The notes beneath the pieces are model-generated. The model had not been told where the DNA came from. It saw nothing but the letters and a program-made list of their open reading frames with translations, and made no database searches. Shown piece after piece: positions 61,646 through 64,000 of a stretch of 64,000 bases of DNA. The DNA lies in the NCBI GenBank assembly GCA_022841665.1, contig JALHRB010000002.1, forward strand, positions 62,001 through 126,000, given 5' to 3'. This stretch comes from Pseudolabrys sp. (GTDB lineage Bacteria; Pseudomonadota; Alphaproteobacteria; Rhizobiales; Xanthobacteraceae). The stretch's first letter is position 1, and every line of letters starts with the position of its first letter. Position numbers and translations under genes: made by a program.

Positions 61646-64000
61646 ATGTCCATTCGCAATCTCGACAAAATGTTTCGGCCGCGCTCGGTCGCGGTGATCG
61701 GCGCGTCGGACAAGCCGAACTCGGTCGGCTCCGCGCTAATGGCGAACCTGCTGCAAGCGGGCTTTGCCGGACCGGTCGTGCCGGTCAATCCGCGCGCCGC
61801 CGCGGTGCACGGCATCATGGCCTATAAGGACGTGGCGAGCCTCCCGCTCACGCCCGATCTCGCCGTCATCGCCACGCCGCCCGACTCGGTGCCGGGCCTC
61901 GTCAACGAGCTCGGCAACCGCGGCACGCGCGCCGCCGTCATCCTCACCGCCGGCTTTGCCGAAGGCGCAGCGAAAGTGGGCCGCGAGCGCGCCGCGCAAT
62001 TGCTTCAAGCCGCGCGTCCGCATCTGTTGCGCATCGTCGGACCGAATTGTCTTGGCCTCGCGGTGCCCGGCATCGGGCTCAATGCCACCTTCGCGCCGGC
62101 GGCGACGCTGGCCGGCAACATCGCCTTCCTCACGCAATCCGGCGCGATGGCGACCACGGTGCTCGATTGGGCGCTGCCGCGCGGCATCGGATTCTCCGCC
62201 GTCGTTTCCATGGGCGACATGTGCGACGTCGACTTCGGCGACCTGCTCGACTACTTCGCGCTCGACGAGGCGACCAAAGCGATCCTCATTTACGCCGAGG
62301 CGGTCACGCAGGCGCGCAAGTTCATGTCGGCCGCGCGCCGCGCCGCGCGCGTCAAGCCGGTGATCGTGGTGAAGGGCGGCCGCGCCGAGGAGGGCGCGCG
62401 GGCGGCTGCCTCGCACACCGGTGCGCTCGCCGGTGCCGACGTGGTCTACGACGCCGCCTTCCGCCGTGCCGGCATGCTGCGCGTGAGCGAGGTCGAGGAA
62501 TTGTTCGACGCGGCGGCGACCTTGTCGCGCATGTCGGCGCAAGGCGGCGACCGCCTCGCTATCGTCACCAATGGCGGCGGCGCCGGCGTGCTCGCCACCG
62601 ACCGGCTGATCGAGGAGGGCGGGCACCTTGCGGCGCTCGGCCCCGACACGGTGGCGAAGCTCGATGCCGTGCTGCCGCCGACCTGGAGCCGCGCCAACCC
62701 GGTCGACATCATCGGCGACGCCGACGCTGGGCGTTACGCCAAGGCGGTGGAGATCGTCACGGCCGATCCGAACGTGGATGGGCTGCTGGTCGCCTACTGC
62801 CCGACCTCCATCGTGTCCTCCGCCGACGCCGCCAAGGGCCTGGTCGGCGCGCTGGCAAAACCCGGCGCCAAGAAGAACGTCTTCGCCTGCTGGATGGGCC
62901 ACGCCAGCGTCGAGGCCGGCCGCGCCGCGCTGGTGGCCGCGCAGGTGCCCGACTACGAGACGCCGGAGCGCGCGGTGCGCGCCTTCATGTACCTGGTGCG
63001 CTACCGGCAGAGCCAGGCGCTGCTGCTGGAGACGCCGTCCTCGCTCGCCCCGAGTGCGCCCGCCGACACGGCGCGCGCGCACAAGCTGGTCGAGCAGGCC
63101 CTCGCCGACGGGCGCGAATGGCTGGATGCGGCCGAGGTCGCCGCTTTCCTTGCCTGCTACGGCATTGCCTTCGCACGCACGCAGGCCGTGCCCGACGCCA
63201 AGGCGGCGGCCGCGCTGGCCGCGGACATCAAAGGGCCGGTGGCGCTGAAAATCCGCTCGCGCGACATCACGCACAAGACCGACGTCGGCGGCGTCGCGCT
63301 CAATCTCGCCACGCCGGCGGAGGTGGAGGCGGCGGCACGGGCAATGGACGAGAAGGTGGCGCGCCTGCGCCCGCAGGCGCGGCGCGAGGGCTTCATCGTG
63401 CAGGAAATGGTGCAGCGCCCCGGCGCCTACGAGCTGATTGCCGGCATCAGCACCGACCCGACCTTCGGCCCGGTGATCCTGTTTGGCCATGGCGGCACCG
63501 CGGTCGAGGTCGTGCGCGACAAGTCGCTCGAACTGCCGCCGCTCAACACCGCGCTCGCGCGCGCGCAGATCGAGCGCACGCGCATCGCCGCCTTGCTCAA
63601 AGGATTCCGCGACCGGCCGCCCGCCGCCATCGACGGCGTCGTGAACGTGCTGGTGCAGCTCAGCCGCATCGCGGCCGATCATGCCGAGGTTACCGAGATC
63701 GACATCAACCCGCTGCTGTGCGATTCCGCCGGCGTCATTGCCGTGGATGCCCGCATCCGCGTCAAGGCGGCGACGGCCGCGGCGCAGGCGCGCCTCGCCA
63801 TCCGTCCTTATCCGCAGAACCTGGAAACCGAAATCCGCGCTTCGGCGGGCAAGGTCTATGCGGTGCGGCCGATCCGGCCGGAGGATGAGCCGGCGTTGCG
63901 GCGCTTCGCCGAGGAAGTCGACCCGCGCGACCTATGGCACGCGGCCTTCGCGCCGCTGCGCGAGCGCAGCCACGAGACCGCCGCGCGTCTGAGCCAGATC
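61646..64000 (+). CDS. ADP-forming acyl/acetate-CoA ligase fused to GNAT acetyltransferase (partial)
   Basis: Open from ATG 61646 to the window end, 785 residues visible. Order: CoA-binding Rossmann domain (FRPRSVAVIGASDKPNSVG), ligase-CoA domain with the active His in SHTGALAGADVV, ATP-grasp beta domain (VALKIRSRDITHKTDVGGVALNL, TDPTFGPVILFGHGG, EIDINPLLC), then the start of a GNAT domain (VRPIRPEDEPALRRFAEE). Known relatives are bifunctional acetate-CoA ligases or Pat-type lysine acetyltransferases with an inactive synthetase half; the retained His suggests an active synthetase. Confidence 0.9.
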   Translation, partial: MSIRNLDKMFRPRSVAVIGASDKPNSVGSALMANLLQAGFAGPVVPVNPRAAAVHGIMAYKDVASLPLTPDLAVIATPPDSVPGLVNELGNRGTRAAVILTAGFAEGAAKVGRERAAQLLQAARPHLLRIVGPNCLGLAVPGIGLNATFAPAATLAGNIAFLTQSGAMATTVLDWALPRGIGFSAVVSMGDMCDVDFGDLLDYFALDEATKAILIYAEAVTQARKFMSAARRAARVKPVIVVKGGRAEEGARAAASHTGALAGADVVYDAAFRRAGMLRVSEVEELFDAAATLSRMSAQGGDRLAIVTNGGGAGVLATDRLIEEGGHLAALGPDTVAKLDAVLPPTWSRANPVDIIGDADAGRYAKAVEIVTADPNVDGLLVAYCPTSIVSSADAAKGLVGALAKPGAKKNVFACWMGHASVEAGRAALVAAQVPDYETPERAVRAFMYLVRYRQSQALLLETPSSLAPSAPADTARAHKLVEQALADGREWLDAAEVAAFLACYGIAFARTQAVPDAKAAAALAADIKGPVALKIRSRDITHKTDVGGVALNLATPAEVEAAARAMDEKVARLRPQARREGFIVQEMVQRPGAYELIAGISTDPTFGPVILFGHGGTAVEVVRDKSLELPPLNTALARAQIERTRIAALLKGFRDRPPAAIDGVVNVLVQLSRIAADHAEVTEIDINPLLCDSAGVIAVDARIRVKAATAAAQARLAIRPYPQNLETEIRASAGKVYAVRPIRPEDEPALRRFAEEVDPRDLWHAAFAPLRERSHETAARLSQI

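Noticed and set aside
61736-63682. 648-residue minus-strand frame near the right end
   Set aside because: Lies opposite the continuous acyl-CoA ligase gene; His/Arg/Gly-rich shadow composition.

Overview
The window is high-GC DNA from an alphaproteobacterium, most likely Hyphomicrobiales (Bradyrhizobium/Rhodopseudomonas/Pseudolabrys-like). The reasons are the aerobic, late-cobalt B12 pathway in its rhizobial form (CobG, CobF, CobE, CobN, CbtAB, DUF1636), a GTA-type phage tail tip, and GTG/TTG starts with ATGA stop-start overlaps throughout. This assignment is an inference from gene content.

Region 1 (1-32058) is most of a siphovirus-type prophage whose left end lies outside the window. Early genes (2-691) are followed directly, 4 bp after a phage stop codon, by a mercury-resistance cassette (696-3990: merR divergent from merT-merP-merF-merA plus an unrecognised Cys/His membrane protein). 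A 430-bp repeat-rich gap leads back into phage genes: two ParB-like/DNA methyltransferases (the first broken by one extra base in a C7 run inside its catalytic motif), three leftward small genes, then rightward packaging and head genes of lambda type (terminase, gpW-like, portal, S49 protease with a nested scaffold start, decoration, capsid). Tail genes follow: tail tube, a G/GT-type chaperone pair with an A AAA AAC slippery site, tape measure, a GTA-like tip module (DUF2460, DUF2163, NlpC/P60, GTA-TIM/tail_3) and a DUF2793 fibre. Lysis genes end the block (GH108 plus a cysteine-amidase-like domain, two holin-like proteins and a coiled-coil membrane protein). A broken IS630 transposase lies at the right edge.

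Region 2 (32420-55416) is a nearly complete aerobic cobalamin locus. Two cobalamin riboswitches stand back to back near 38.7-39.1 kb. The left one should control cbtB-cbtA-cobU-cobO-cobQ (cobalt uptake, adenosylation, amidation, nucleotide-loop activation). The right one should control DUF1636-cobW-cobN-cobG-cobH-cobI-cobJ and onward (cobL, cobE, cobM, cobA, cobB) for corrin ring synthesis. cobK, cobT and cobF are on the opposite strand with overlapping or abutting ends; bluB-cobD and cbiB lie at the left end and cobS at the right. The cobaltochelatase subunits CobS/CobT (Pseudomonas denitrificans names) are not in the window.

Region 3 (55478-64000) holds a cold-shock protein, an IS110 transposase remnant with repeats, and a divergent signalling pair: a MEDS-LuxR regulator and a LOV-GGDEF-EAL protein. 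These two share an intergenic region carrying two 16-bp palindromes 25 bp apart. Then come a phosphoribosyltransferase, a MaoC-type hydratase, an HPF-like ribosome factor, a glycine-zipper lipoprotein and the start of an ADP-forming acyl-CoA synthetase fused to a GNAT domain, which runs off the window end.
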